From positions 1 through 64,000 of the forward strand of contig NZ_FORU01000009.1 of NCBI RefSeq assembly GCF_900114085.1: 64,000 nt of DNA. The letters run 5' to 3'. Under the pieces are notes generated by a model. It ran no database searches, was not told the origin of the DNA, and worked only from the letters and a program-made list of their open reading frames with translations. Shown here in pieces: positions 54,058-62,864 of this stretch. Numbering within the stretch: position 1 is the first letter of the stretch; each line of letters starts with the position of its first letter. Source of the DNA: Myroides guanonis. GTDB lineage: Bacteria; Bacteroidota; Bacteroidia; Flavobacteriales; Flavobacteriaceae. Position numbers and translations under genes: made by a program.

Positions 54058-54854
54058 TTGTTTAATTTATTTAAAGTCTGAACAAAGGAAGCAGATGCAC
54101 TATTGAATACCTCAATTTCCAAAGGAAATTCACCATACCAAACATTGTTGTATAGATAAGAAAGATATTTGAATTCATTTTTCAAATCCAAGTCTTTAAT
54201 TTCGTTCAAATAATCAGCATTGGTTTTTTCTAATTCCCAATTTATATATTGTTGTTTAGAGAGTGTTTGGAGCAACCATAAATAATAATAGCGAATAGCT
54301 AATCGATAATCTTTTGTTTGGATGGTTTTTGCCAATAGCTCTTCAAATTCAATCGACTTGATATCTTTTTCTATTATGTCAAAAGCCGTTTTAATAGTCT
54401 TTTTCTTTCTTGTGAAAATCCAAGTAATATCTCTATTAACTATTGATTTAATGATTAAAAATAAAAAAATAATTATGAGTAACCAAAAGCCAATTTTTAC
54501 AAATATTGATAAAGAGTTTAGGTCTGATGAAGAAGGGATTAGATTTCTAATTAGCCAACTTTTAATTTCGTTCCAAATCCTTTTCAGTTTAGCGCCTAAA
54601 CTATTGTTTTCTTCTTCGTTATAATGAAATTCGGTGTCGTCGATATATTCTTTTTTGAATTTAGATTTGAATTTATAATTCGTTAAAGGGGTGTTCTCAT
54701 CGATTTTAAAAGATAAAGAATCAGTTAGCTTTTTATCAAAAGTTTTATCTTGAATAATACTATCTAATTCAGATTTTACGGGATTAGTTTGTGAGTGCAC
54801 AACAAAACTTCCCAATATCAAAATACTGCTAGTTAAGAACTTTTTAAATTTCAT
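54054..54854 (-). CDS. DUF4129 domain membrane protein
   Basis: A 266-residue protein with a signal-like N-terminus (about 1-20), a charged periplasmic part, and one membrane helix (about 118-140, SIFVKIGFWLLIIIFLFLII). The C-terminal DUF4129 domain (about 160-262) contains DYRLAIRYYYLWLLQTLSKQ and YLYNNVWYGEFPL. It overlaps its neighbours by 11 and four bases, indicating translational coupling in the operon. No enzymatic motif is visible. Confidence 0.85.
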   Translation of the reverse strand: MKFKKFLTSSILILGSFVVHSQTNPVKSELDSIIQDKTFDKKLTDSLSFKIDENTPLTNYKFKSKFKKEYIDDTEFHYNEEENNSLGAKLKRIWNEIKSWLIRNLIPSSSDLNSLSIFVKIGFWLLIIIFLFLIIKSIVNRDITWIFTRKKKTIKTAFDIIEKDIKSIEFEELLAKTIQTKDYRLAIRYYYLWLLQTLSKQQYINWELEKTNADYLNEIKDLDLKNEFKYLSYLYNNVWYGEFPLEIEVFNSASASFVQTLNKLNK

Positions 54855-55767
54855 TTGAGCCTATCTCTTCAATACTATTAAAAGCGTTAAAACTTTTTTC
54901 ATTTTCCTTACCACTATAATATATCAATCCTTGATTAATTAACATTATGCTGTTTAGAATAAAACTAGCTATTAAAGAAATTATCATAGTCAATCCCATT
55001 ACAAGGGCAAACAAAGGGCTTAGTTCATCCTCAATAGATGTTCCGTCATTCAAAGAAGTAAATAGCTTGAAATAGTAATAAGATTGAGGTATAAAACTAA
55101 TAATGCTGGTTACAATTTGTATTATTAAATACACAATTATAGTGTTACCAATAGTAGTCCAGAAATTTGCTTTAATTATATCGAAAGCTTTTCCATAGGA
55201 ATTAAAAAACGACGTTTTATTATGTATATATTCATAATAAGAAATGCTAATCCATGAAACCGAAAATGCACAGAGAATAAATATTATAGGAATACCGATT
55301 ATAACAAAAATTAATAAAACAGAAACGAATAAACATATAACCAATAAAGGGAAAATCAAAAAAGAGGTTCCTAAAGCAAAAACGATAGCTCTCCCACAAA
55401 CACTTTTTATTTGTTTTAGATAAAGACTGGGTGTGTGAGGTACATCATTTTCGATGTTTTTTAAATATAGAATTGGAAAAGTGTATGATATAACAGAGAA
55501 TAATATAGAAGCAATAATTAAAATCACTACCAAAAAGCCTGAATAAACAAAATCATTTCCTAATAAGGCTTCAACATTGGTGTTACTTTGAAATACACTA
55601 GAAAAAAGATTATCACTTAAAAGATATATACAAACTACCAATACAGCAAGCAGAGGACCATTAATGATAAAATAGTTTTTAAAAAAAGTTTTACCCTCAC
55701 TTTTAAAAAGTGATATAGTGTCAGATATTAAAGAAGAAACATCTCTTTTTTTATATAGTTGAAACAT
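54844..55767 (-). CDS. Multi-pass membrane protein of the SpoIIM/MoxR operon
   Basis: A 307-residue protein with six or so hydrophobic segments (about 35-55, 75-100, 125-165, 200-225 and 245-285) and a basic N-terminus MFQLYKKRDVSSLISDTISLFKSEGKTF. I do not recognise a named domain, although the N-terminal region resembles the DUF4013/YciC-type start of membrane proteins. It is followed within an 11-base overlap by the DUF4129 gene and preceded by the spoIIM-like gene two bases away. Confidence 0.8.
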   Translation of the reverse strand: MFQLYKKRDVSSLISDTISLFKSEGKTFFKNYFIINGPLLAVLVVCIYLLSDNLFSSVFQSNTNVEALLGNDFVYSGFLVVILIIASILFSVISYTFPILYLKNIENDVPHTPSLYLKQIKSVCGRAIVFALGTSFLIFPLLVICLFVSVLLIFVIIGIPIIFILCAFSVSWISISYYEYIHNKTSFFNSYGKAFDIIKANFWTTIGNTIIVYLIIQIVTSIISFIPQSYYYFKLFTSLNDGTSIEDELSPLFALVMGLTMIISLIASFILNSIMLINQGLIYYSGKENEKSFNAFNSIEEIGSNEI

Positions 55768-55769
55768 AT

Positions 55770-56741
55770 TTAAAATAGTTTAGTGTTAATGGATTTATGT
55801 AGAATACGAGGATATATAACAAAATAAAATGCAACTAAAACAAGTGATAAAAAGATAATCAAATAATTTAAGATATCCGGCATTTCTTTCGAATATCGAG
55901 TTATGTATCCTTCGATAAAACCAGCTAGAATAGTTAACGGTATAGTGCTTAAAACAATTTTAAAAGCATTTTTAAAACCTATTTTAAAAGAGTCTATTCG
56001 AGAAAAAGTTTTTGGAAAAAACAAACTACCACCTATAATAAAACCAGCAGCAGCCTCAATGATTAAAGCTGAAATCTCAAAAGTTCCATGAAGCCAAACA
56101 CCCTTTAAACTTGAAATAAATTCATTTTGTTGAATAAAGAAATATTGAAACGAACCTATCATTATACCATTATAAAACATAAAAATTAAAGTTCCAACAC
56201 CACCAAAAATGCCATACATAAACATTCTTAACCCAACGTATAGATTATTGACCGTAATAAAAATAAAGCTAGAGAAACTATTTCCAGATTTATAGATAGC
56301 CATAGAATCACCATTCTTTATGTTCTCTAATGTTTCGTTAACATAGGAGTCTCCAAGAATTAGACGAACAAAACTTAAGTCATATTTAGTAGATATGGTA
56401 CCAATGAAAACACAAATAAAGAAAACCAAAAAACTGAAATATAAATATTTTCTATACTGATATAAAACCAGTGGAATCTCTGTTGTAAAAAAGTGTTTTA
56501 TTCTATTTTCTTCTAGTCTCTTAGTTTTGTAAATTTTTTGATAAGTTTGTGCGGCTAAATGATTTAAATAAACTGTAGTTTTACTTTTGGGGTAATATGT
56601 TTGAGCATAGGATAGGTCATTCATTAACTGAATATACAAATGAGCCAGATAATCTGGTTTTGTACGTAAATTAGTAAAAATAGCTTTTTCATATTCAAGC
56701 CATTTATCCTTATTTTGCTTAATAAATGCCGTTTCTCTCAT
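55770..56741 (-). CDS. SpoIIM-family membrane protein
   Basis: A membrane protein related to Bacillus stage II sporulation protein M; in non-sporulating bacteria its role is unknown. ATG at 56741 (MRETAFIKQNKDKWLEYEKAIF) is chosen: an ATG at 56789 would run over the start of the divergent RDD gene. The 323 residues carry helices near 100-122, 155-210, 225-255 and 275-318 and a SpoIIM core including GVWLHGTFEISALIIEAAAGFIIGG. It is first gene of the operon that ends with the serine hydrolase gene at 48170. The 22-base gap to the RDD gene leaves almost no room for separate promoters. Confidence 0.88.
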   Translation of the reverse strand: MRETAFIKQNKDKWLEYEKAIFTNLRTKPDYLAHLYIQLMNDLSYAQTYYPKSKTTVYLNHLAAQTYQKIYKTKRLEENRIKHFFTTEIPLVLYQYRKYLYFSFLVFFICVFIGTISTKYDLSFVRLILGDSYVNETLENIKNGDSMAIYKSGNSFSSFIFITVNNLYVGLRMFMYGIFGGVGTLIFMFYNGIMIGSFQYFFIQQNEFISSLKGVWLHGTFEISALIIEAAAGFIIGGSLFFPKTFSRIDSFKIGFKNAFKIVLSTIPLTILAGFIEGYITRYSKEMPDILNYLIIFLSLVLVAFYFVIYPRILHKSINTKLF

Positions 56742-56763
56742 AATATGAGCTAAAATATAAAAT

Positions 56764-57501
56764 ATGATGCAATTAACAATCAATACCACTCAAAATGTTA
56801 AAATTTATTTTAACCAAGCACCGCTATCTTCTAGAATAGTTGCTAGTTTAATTGATTTATGTTGTTTGATTATTTACTGTATTGGAGTATTTATATTTTG
56901 GAATAGTTTAGATTTATCTAGTTATTTTTCTGATGACTTGACAATCTATAGTATTATTTTAATTCTCTTACTACCAGCTGTTTTTTATTCATTGTTAACA
57001 GAAAATCTGTTTAATGGAAGTAGTTTAGGAAAAAAAATAATGAAGCTCAGAGTTATTAAACTTGATGGATATCATGCAACTTTTGCTGATTATTTAACGA
57101 GATGGATTTTTAGGAGCATCGATGTTATGATTGGATCTGGGGTAATAGGATTGTTAAGTGTTATTTTTAGTGATAAAGGTCAAAGATTAGGAGATTTAGT
57201 AGCTGGAACAGCGGTAATATCAACGAAAAGCAATGTAAACTTAGAATCTACAATATATCAAGAGTTGGATGATAATTATTCCGTAACTTATCATCAGGTA
57301 TTGAAATTATCAGATAATGACATAAGATTGATTAAGGAAGTAATGAATGATTTTAAGAAATCAAGAAATCATAAACTTCTGAGTACTTTGGTTACGAAAA
57401 TTGAAAAAACTCTAGGAGTGAAAAGTAAGAACTCTTCACATTTGCAGTTTGTTGATATAGTGATAAAAGATTATAATTATTTAAGTCAACAAAAAGCTTA
57501 A
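56764..57501 (+). CDS. RDD-family membrane protein
   Basis: A 245-residue protein with the RDD domain in the first 160 residues: PLSSRIVASLIDLCCLIIY, then FNGSSLGKKIMKLRVI, then DYLTRWIFR, then KGQRLGDLVAGTAVIS. Two or three membrane helices are visible, and the C-terminal part (about 165-245) is helical and soluble. Two ATGs (56764 and 56767) are adjacent. It diverges from the SpoIIM gene, a pairing also seen in other Bacteroidota clusters as I recall. Small-molecule or ion transport is only suspected for this family. Confidence 0.88.
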   Translation: MMQLTINTTQNVKIYFNQAPLSSRIVASLIDLCCLIIYCIGVFIFWNSLDLSSYFSDDLTIYSIILILLLPAVFYSLLTENLFNGSSLGKKIMKLRVIKLDGYHATFADYLTRWIFRSIDVMIGSGVIGLLSVIFSDKGQRLGDLVAGTAVISTKSNVNLESTIYQELDDNYSVTYHQVLKLSDNDIRLIKEVMNDFKKSRNHKLLSTLVTKIEKTLGVKSKNSSHLQFVDIVIKDYNYLSQQKA

Positions 57502-57508
57502 AATAGAA

Positions 57509-58114
57509 ATGGAATTATTTTTTGTATTAGACTTGTTGGGTACTATGGCATTCGCTATATCAGGTGCTTTGGTAGGAAGGGAAAAGAGACTAGACTTGTT
57601 TGGTATACTTACACTAGCTTTCGTAACGGCTATTGGTGGAGGTACACTGAGAGATGTGATAATTGGAATTACTCCTGTAACTTGGTTGACAGACTTGGTT
57701 TATTTTTACACTATTCTCGGCAGTGTAGTGGGAGCTCTGCTCTTTTATAAATATCTGGATTATTTAAGAATTTCACTGTTTTTATTTGACACTATTGGAC
57801 TTGCCGTTTTTACATTAATTGGAATTGAAAAGGGGATGAGTGTTGGATTACATCCTATTATCTGTGTTACATTAGGAACTATAACGGCTTGTTTTGGCGG
57901 TGTAATTCGAGATATACTTAGTAATACGATACCTATTATTTTAAAACGTGAGATTTATGCAACGGCCTGTATAGCTGGAGGATTAGTTTTTTATGCATTG
58001 TATTATTTGGAAGTAGATAAAGATTTAACTTATATAATAACTTCTTTGGTGATTATAGGAATTAGAATTTTAGCAGTAAAAAGAGCTTGGAAATTACCTT
58101 ATTCCCACGCTTAG
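57509..58114 (+). CDS. TRIC-type trimeric intracellular cation channel protein (UPF0126/YicG family)
   Basis: A 201-residue inner-membrane protein with seven hydrophobic segments and two repeats of the family motif, AIGGGTLRDVIIG (about 41-53) and CFGGVIRDILSN (about 130-141). Bacterial homologues of TRIC channels form homotrimers that conduct monovalent cations. It begins seven bases after the RDD gene stop and probably shares its transcript. Its TAG stop overlaps the TAA of the convergent symporter gene. Confidence 0.9.
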   Translation: MELFFVLDLLGTMAFAISGALVGREKRLDLFGILTLAFVTAIGGGTLRDVIIGITPVTWLTDLVYFYTILGSVVGALLFYKYLDYLRISLFLFDTIGLAVFTLIGIEKGMSVGLHPIICVTLGTITACFGGVIRDILSNTIPIILKREIYATACIAGGLVFYALYYLEVDKDLTYIITSLVIIGIRILAVKRAWKLPYSHA

Positions 58115-59805
58115 TTTTTTAAATATCTAGCAGTGCTACTTTTTAAATTAAGTAATGATGAGAAAAGTATTACTAAAAGGACTCCAATAAAGTTTAACCA
58201 TAGAAAGCTCACTAATTCAGCCATATAAATGGCAATTACTGATACTTGAGATACAATGGCACCCCAGAAGACTGCATTAGAATTTAATCTTTTAAAAAAT
58301 AAAGCAACTATAAAAATTCCTAACAAAACACCATAGAAAACGGATCCAACAATATTAACCATTTGAATCAAGTTTTCAAATAATGGTACAACACATCCAA
58401 TAGCAATAGCAATAAGCCCCCAGATAACAGTAAATATTTTAGTTGCTTTTAAATAGTGTGATTCTGAATGTGTTTTTCTAATATTTCTTTTATAAATATC
58501 ATTTACAGTTGTGGCAGCTAAGGCATTTAGCTCAGAAGCAGATGCACTCATTGCCGCTGAAAAAATAACTGCTAATAATAGACCTATAAAACCAGTAGGT
58601 AAATGATTGATGATAAAGTATAAAAACACATAATCTTTATCGTTAATTTCAGCACGAGGATTTGCTTGTAGAATGATCTGTTTAGCCTCGTCTCTTAATT
58701 CTCTTTCCTTACTAGCGAGACTAACCATTTTTTCTTTAAGGATAGGATTGTTGTAGTCTTGATACAATTGACCAGTATACAACATACTTATTTCTTTTTT
58801 TTCTACTAATACATCTTTAAATTCATCTTCAATTTTAGAATATTGAGGTTCAAAAGAAGACGAAGTAACTTGATTAACATTTGTTGGATTGAAGTGCAGG
58901 GGAGTGCTATGAAATTGAAAAAATATAAACACCAAAACACCTATTAATAGAATAAAAAACTGCATAGGTATTTTGAGTAAACCGTTTATAAGTAAACCCT
59001 TTCTGCTTTCTTGAATAGATTTTCCGGTAAGGTATCGACCTACTTGTGTTTGATCTGTTCCAAAATACGCTAACATTAGAAAAAAACCACCTGCTAAACC
59101 ATTCCAAATAGTATAGCGCTCGTTCGGATCAGTAGAAAAATTCAATAGATCCATTTTTTTGTTTGCGGCAGCAATTCCCAATGCATTTGAAAGACTTAAG
59201 CTGTCTGGGAAGCTATTTAATAGAATAAAAAACACTAAAAACATTCCGCTCATAATTAAGAACATTTGATGTTTTTGAGTGATAATTATAGCTTTTGAAC
59301 CACCGCTTACTGTGTATATAAGAACTAAAATTCCAATACTAATAATTAAAAGTTTTAAGTCCCAACCTAATAGAGATGAAAGTATAATTGAAGGGGCATA
59401 GATAGTAAAACCAATAACTAACCCTCGTTGAGTTAAGAACAATAATGTCGCCAAACTTCTAACTTTAACATCAAACTTCTTTTCTAAAAATTCATAGGCT
59501 GTATAAACGTTGTATTTGTAAAAAGCAGGGATGAAAAACAAACATATAAAGATCATTGCTAAGGGTAATCCAAAATAAAATTGAATAAAACCCATTCCAT
59601 CATGATATGCTTGTCCAGGTAGTGATAAAAAAGTTATTGCACTTGCTTGTGTAGCCATTACAGATAATGCGACGGCCCAACTAGGAGACTGTCTATTCGC
59701 TATGACATACTCGTTAAAATTACTATTCTTTCTTGTTTTAATAGTTCCATATACAACTATGAATAGGAGAGTACATGATAATATAATCCAATCTAAATTT
59801 TGCAT
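58111..59805 (-). CDS. Sodium:solute symporter family protein
   Basis: A 564-residue transporter of the SSS family, which couples sodium entry to solute uptake. About 13 helices are visible. Family features include VMATQASAITFLSLPGQAYHDGMGFIQFYFGLP (about 50-82), a YTVSGGSKAIIITQ loop (about 165-178) and AAMSASASELNALAATTVNDIY (about 413-435). A large extramembrane insert lies at about 310-385. The solute is unknown. A 40-residue membrane ORF ends three bases before the ATG. The stop codon overlaps that of the convergent TRIC gene. Confidence 0.9.
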   Translation of the reverse strand: MQNLDWIILSCTLLFIVVYGTIKTRKNSNFNEYVIANRQSPSWAVALSVMATQASAITFLSLPGQAYHDGMGFIQFYFGLPLAMIFICLFFIPAFYKYNVYTAYEFLEKKFDVKVRSLATLLFLTQRGLVIGFTIYAPSIILSSLLGWDLKLLIISIGILVLIYTVSGGSKAIIITQKHQMFLIMSGMFLVFFILLNSFPDSLSLSNALGIAAANKKMDLLNFSTDPNERYTIWNGLAGGFFLMLAYFGTDQTQVGRYLTGKSIQESRKGLLINGLLKIPMQFFILLIGVLVFIFFQFHSTPLHFNPTNVNQVTSSSFEPQYSKIEDEFKDVLVEKKEISMLYTGQLYQDYNNPILKEKMVSLASKERELRDEAKQIILQANPRAEINDKDYVFLYFIINHLPTGFIGLLLAVIFSAAMSASASELNALAATTVNDIYKRNIRKTHSESHYLKATKIFTVIWGLIAIAIGCVVPLFENLIQMVNIVGSVFYGVLLGIFIVALFFKRLNSNAVFWGAIVSQVSVIAIYMAELVSFLWLNFIGVLLVILFSSLLNLKSSTARYLKN

Positions 59806-59807
59806 AG

Positions 59808-59930
59808 TTAACTGTATAATTCCATTAGAAAATAAAAGAATAGTATATACAAAATGTTAACCAAAAGTATCACACTGTAAGAACGTTTCCATTCTGTTTT
59901 TTTGAAGAAATTAATCAACTGTTCTACCAT
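59808..59930 (-). CDS. Overlooked 40-residue single-helix membrane protein upstream of the symporter gene
   Basis: ATG at 59930, stop TAA at 59810-59808, two bases before the symporter ATG. The peptide starts MVEQLINFFKKTEWKRSYS, amphipathic and basic, and then has one hydrophobic helix (about 20-35, VILLVNILYILFFYFLM). A positively charged inside end followed by a helix is typical of real small membrane proteins. It occupies an otherwise empty 188-base gap. Other sodium:solute symporters are known to be paired with a small membrane subunit (DUF4212 or YjcH type); this one is shorter and may be an analogue. No homology search was possible. Confidence 0.55.
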   Translation of the reverse strand: MVEQLINFFKKTEWKRSYSVILLVNILYILFFYFLMELYS

Positions 59931-59993
59931 TAGTCTCAAAATTGAATTATTAACCTATATCGATGTTCTGAATGTCACAATAGCTATGCCATA

Positions 59994-60521
59994 TTATAAG
60001 GAGGAATTGTAATCGTTATCTTCGTTTTTTAAAATTACGATTCCTTTCTGTAGTAATAAGTTATTTGGGTAAGAAATGTGTTCTCCTTCTTTAGTCATTA
60101 AAAGTGTGTAAAATGCTTTTATGTCAAGTATTTGAGCTTCAATTGGAAAGTCTTTATCTTGAATTCTTATAAAATCTCCAATTTTGAATGGAAAGGTAAA
60201 AAATAATAAAACACCAGCGGTAACATTACTTAATAATGACCATTGAGCAAACATAGCAACTCCAATAACAGCAAATACTGAAGTAAGTGTAATATAAAAA
60301 TTCTCTTTATCAACACCCCAAATAGCAAATAAAGATAGTACTAACAAAAAGCCAAGTAGAATATTAAAAAGTCTGATTATCACTAAAGTTCTACTTCCTT
60401 TAATATCTGCTTTTTTTGAGAATTTTTTGATTAATTTCGACAAGATATTCTTTGTCAAAAGATATACAATCAAACAGATTGCCGAAGCAATTATACGTGG
60501 GTAATACTGTTGTAATTCCAT
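59994..60521 (-). CDS. Short MscS-family mechanosensitive channel
   Basis: A 175-residue protein of the small-conductance mechanosensitive channel family. Three membrane segments are visible (about 8-25, 45-65 and 75-115). The third contains the pore-lining helix and is followed by FPFKIGDFIRIQD and IEAQILDIKAFYT (about 110-142), the beta-domain start. It ends soon after the beta domain (KGIVILKNEDNDYN) and lacks the C-terminal alpha/beta domain of E. coli MscS (286 residues). Truncated forms of this kind are common here. It follows maf by two bases. Confidence 0.88.
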   Translation of the reverse strand: MELQQYYPRIIASAICLIVYLLTKNILSKLIKKFSKKADIKGSRTLVIIRLFNILLGFLLVLSLFAIWGVDKENFYITLTSVFAVIGVAMFAQWSLLSNVTAGVLLFFTFPFKIGDFIRIQDKDFPIEAQILDIKAFYTLLMTKEGEHISYPNNLLLQKGIVILKNEDNDYNSSL

Positions 60522-60523
60522 AA

Positions 60524-61105
60524 TTAAAAATTAGAAAGTTCATAAACCAGCTTTTCTGTTGGTAGGCCTACTACATTGCTATAAGAACCATTGATAGAAC
60601 TTATGCCAATTAAACCAATCCACTCTTGTATTCCGTAACTACCAGCCTTATCAAAAGGTTGATATTCTTCAATATAGAAATCTATATCTTCGGGTGAAAT
60701 GTTTGTAAAAGTAACTTCTGTAATATCGTGAAAAAGAACCTGTTTGTCAAGAGACTTTATGCATACAGAGGTTATTACTTGATGTGTTTTTCCAGATAGG
60801 CTTGAAAGCATAGCAAAAGACTCATCATAATCATTTGGTTTTCCCAGAGCTCGTTGTTCATGCCAAACTATAGTATCACTAGTGATAGCAATGGATATAC
60901 TATCATTTAATGTAATAGCATTTGCTTTTTGAAGTGCAATATGATCTGTAATGTTATGACCTTGAAAATCGCTAGGATAACTTTCATCAACATCTGGTGA
61001 TTGAATAGAAAAATCCAGATGTAATTCTTTTAAATATGCTTGACGTCGAGGTGATTTAGAACCTAAAATTAATTTTCTGTCCTTTAGTTTATCTTGTAGT
61101 AGCAT
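60524..61105 (-). CDS. maf: Maf-family nucleoside triphosphate pyrophosphatase
   Basis: A 193-residue house-cleaning pyrophosphatase for dTTP, UTP or modified nucleotides. The first motif LGSKSPRRQAYLKEL (about 14-28) and the PDVDESYP segment (about 37-44) are typical. AITSDTIVWHEQRALGKPNDYDE (about 73-95) and DKAGSYGIQEW (about 152-162) complete the set. It lies in the run DUF2520-kdsC-maf-mscS, eight bases after kdsC. Confidence 0.92.
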   Translation of the reverse strand: MLLQDKLKDRKLILGSKSPRRQAYLKELHLDFSIQSPDVDESYPSDFQGHNITDHIALQKANAITLNDSISIAITSDTIVWHEQRALGKPNDYDESFAMLSSLSGKTHQVITSVCIKSLDKQVLFHDITEVTFTNISPEDIDFYIEEYQPFDKAGSYGIQEWIGLIGISSINGSYSNVVGLPTEKLVYELSNF

Positions 61106-61113
61106 GAAAGTAA

Positions 61114-61641
61114 TTAATCAAATTTTGCTTCGAAATGCTCGAACCATTTATGTTGTGTTTTCATAACTTGTTCTATAACATCTCGAACAGCTCCCTTTCC
61201 TCCATTGATGTGAGAAATGTATTTAGATATCCTTTTAATTTCTGGAGCCGCATCTTGTGGACATGTAGGTAAACCAACCAATTGCATAACGTGATAGTCT
61301 GGAATATCATCGCCCATATAAAGAACCTGATCAGCTTTAATAACGTGCTTATTTAGATAGTCTTCCAAAACCGTAACTTTATTAGAAACACCTAAAAAAA
61401 CATCTTTTATGCCAAGATTTTCAAGACGGATACGCACTCCATCATTACTTCCGCCAGAAATGATACAAATGTTATATCCTTGTTCTGCAGCTGCCTTTAA
61501 TGCATAACCATCACGTATATACATTTCACGTAGTAATTCGCCATTTTGAGCTACATGTATAGTACCATCCGTTAATACTCCATCTACATCAAATATGAAT
61601 GTAGTGATGTCGTTCATAATTTCCTTGAAGTGTTTTGACAT
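61114..61641 (-). CDS. kdsC: KdsC-like HAD phosphatase
   Basis: A 175-residue HAD phosphatase; KdsC removes phosphate from Kdo 8-phosphate in LPS inner-core synthesis. The nucleophile motif is D18-V-D20 (FIFDVDGVLTDG), with IISGGSNDGVRIRLENLGI (about 55-73) and MGDDIPDYHVM (about 109-119) as motifs II to IV. Its length and cap-free form fit KdsC. Its ATG overlaps the DUF2520 gene's stop. Other Kdo genes are not in the window. Confidence 0.9.
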   Translation of the reverse strand: MSKHFKEIMNDITTFIFDVDGVLTDGTIHVAQNGELLREMYIRDGYALKAAAEQGYNICIISGGSNDGVRIRLENLGIKDVFLGVSNKVTVLEDYLNKHVIKADQVLYMGDDIPDYHVMQLVGLPTCPQDAAPEIKRISKYISHINGGKGAVRDVIEQVMKTQHKWFEHFEAKFD

Positions 61642-62390
61642 TATTTTCGTTGAATTGATTTAGTAATTAGTGTGTAAATATCTTTTTTGTTAGTGTCTTT
61701 TAGGATTTCTAAGTGCCTGGAAATTGTTTGAGAATCCCTTCTTATAGCAGGACCTGTTTGAGCTTTCGAAGGATTTAAGAATTCAATTTTTTGCGCGGTT
61801 TCTAATATGAGTGGTCTTAGAATTTCAAAGGGAACAGCGTGTTCTTTACACACCTCTTCTCCTAAGGTGTACATATGATTGCTAAAATTATTTACAAAAA
61901 CAGCCGCAAGATGAATGGCTTGACGTTGATTAGAATCAATGAAATAGATTCGTTCTGAAAATTTTAGTGCAATATTTTCTAATATTTTTAAATCAGATTT
62001 TTCACGAGCTTCAAGACAGAAAGGTATTTTGGAAAAATCAACGTCTTTATCTTTAGAAAAAGTTTGTAACATATAAAGTACTCCTAATCTATGCTTTGGG
62101 TTTATTGCCTCCATAGGGGTGTTTCCAGATACGTGTACCACGAATTGATTTGGAACGTCTATAGCATTGGAGATTTCAGATATAGCATTATCACTTACTG
62201 CTATTATAAAAATATCACTAGGTCTTAGTTTTTTAATATCAGTGGTTATTAGTTCTTCGGAAACGAGATCTGTTAGATGATGTTCGTTTCTTGCGTATAT
62301 TTGTTGCAAAGAAAGAGAATCATGTTTTAAAATGTTTAAGATAAGGTGATGAGCAACATTACCAGAGCCTAGTACTGTAATTGTGGTCAT
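61641..62390 (-). CDS. Rossmann-like and DUF2520 domain protein
   Basis: A 249-residue predicted NAD(P)-binding oxidoreductase. It starts with TTITVLGSGNVAHHLILNILKH (the GxGxxA nucleotide loop with x-N-V-A), continues with a Rossmann domain to about 120, then DUF2520 (about 125-245), which includes FVNNFSNHMYTLGEEVC and a PLILETAQKIEFLNPSKAQTGPAIRRD helix-rich part. Members resemble pyrroline-5-carboxylate reductase-type dehydrogenases, but the substrate is unknown. It overlaps kdsC by one base and diverges from the hemoglobin gene. Confidence 0.88.
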   Translation of the reverse strand: MTTITVLGSGNVAHHLILNILKHDSLSLQQIYARNEHHLTDLVSEELITTDIKKLRPSDIFIIAVSDNAISEISNAIDVPNQFVVHVSGNTPMEAINPKHRLGVLYMLQTFSKDKDVDFSKIPFCLEAREKSDLKILENIALKFSERIYFIDSNQRQAIHLAAVFVNNFSNHMYTLGEEVCKEHAVPFEILRPLILETAQKIEFLNPSKAQTGPAIRRDSQTISRHLEILKDTNKKDIYTLITKSIQRK

Positions 62391-62445
62391 AGGTCTAAAA
62401 TACTTTTATACAATGAATTCAATTTATTATAGTATCTACAAATTT

Positions 62446-62835
62446 ATGAAAAAAGATATCGAAAACCTTGAAGATGTAAAGCAATTAGTTAATATGTTTT
62501 ATGAGCGTGTGCGTATCAACGAATTAATAGGTCCGATTTTTAATGCTAAAATTCAAGATAGGTGGGAAATGCATTTGCAGCAGATGTATAATTTTTGGCA
62601 AACAGTTTTATTAGAAGAGCACACCTATAATGGTAGACCCTTTCCACCTCATGCGCATTTGCCTATATCTCAAGAACATTTTGATACTTGGTTAGAACTT
62701 TTTAAAAATACTTTAGACGAATTATTTGATGGACCTAAAGTTGAAGAAGCTAAATGGCGTGCTAATCAAATGGCTCAAATGTTCTTGAATAAAATAGAGT
62801 ATTTCAAAGAGTATACAGGTAAAACATTGTTGTAG
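62446..62835 (+). CDS. Group III truncated hemoglobin
   Basis: A 129-residue heme protein of the two-over-two globin fold; group III proteins bind O2, NO or related ligands. ATG 62446 (MKKDIENLEDVKQLVNMFYERV) is preferred to upstream ATGs at 62383 and 62413, which would overlap the neighbouring gene's start region. IGPIFNAKIQDRWEMHLQQMYNFWQTVLL (about 28-56) is the group III core, and H78 in PISQEHFDTWL is the likely proximal heme ligand. It is a single gene, convergent with the thioredoxin-fold gene. Confidence 0.88.
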   Translation: MKKDIENLEDVKQLVNMFYERVRINELIGPIFNAKIQDRWEMHLQQMYNFWQTVLLEEHTYNGRPFPPHAHLPISQEHFDTWLELFKNTLDELFDGPKVEEAKWRANQMAQMFLNKIEYFKEYTGKTLL

Positions 62836-62864
62836 TTTTCGAAAAAACCTAATAAAACAAATTG

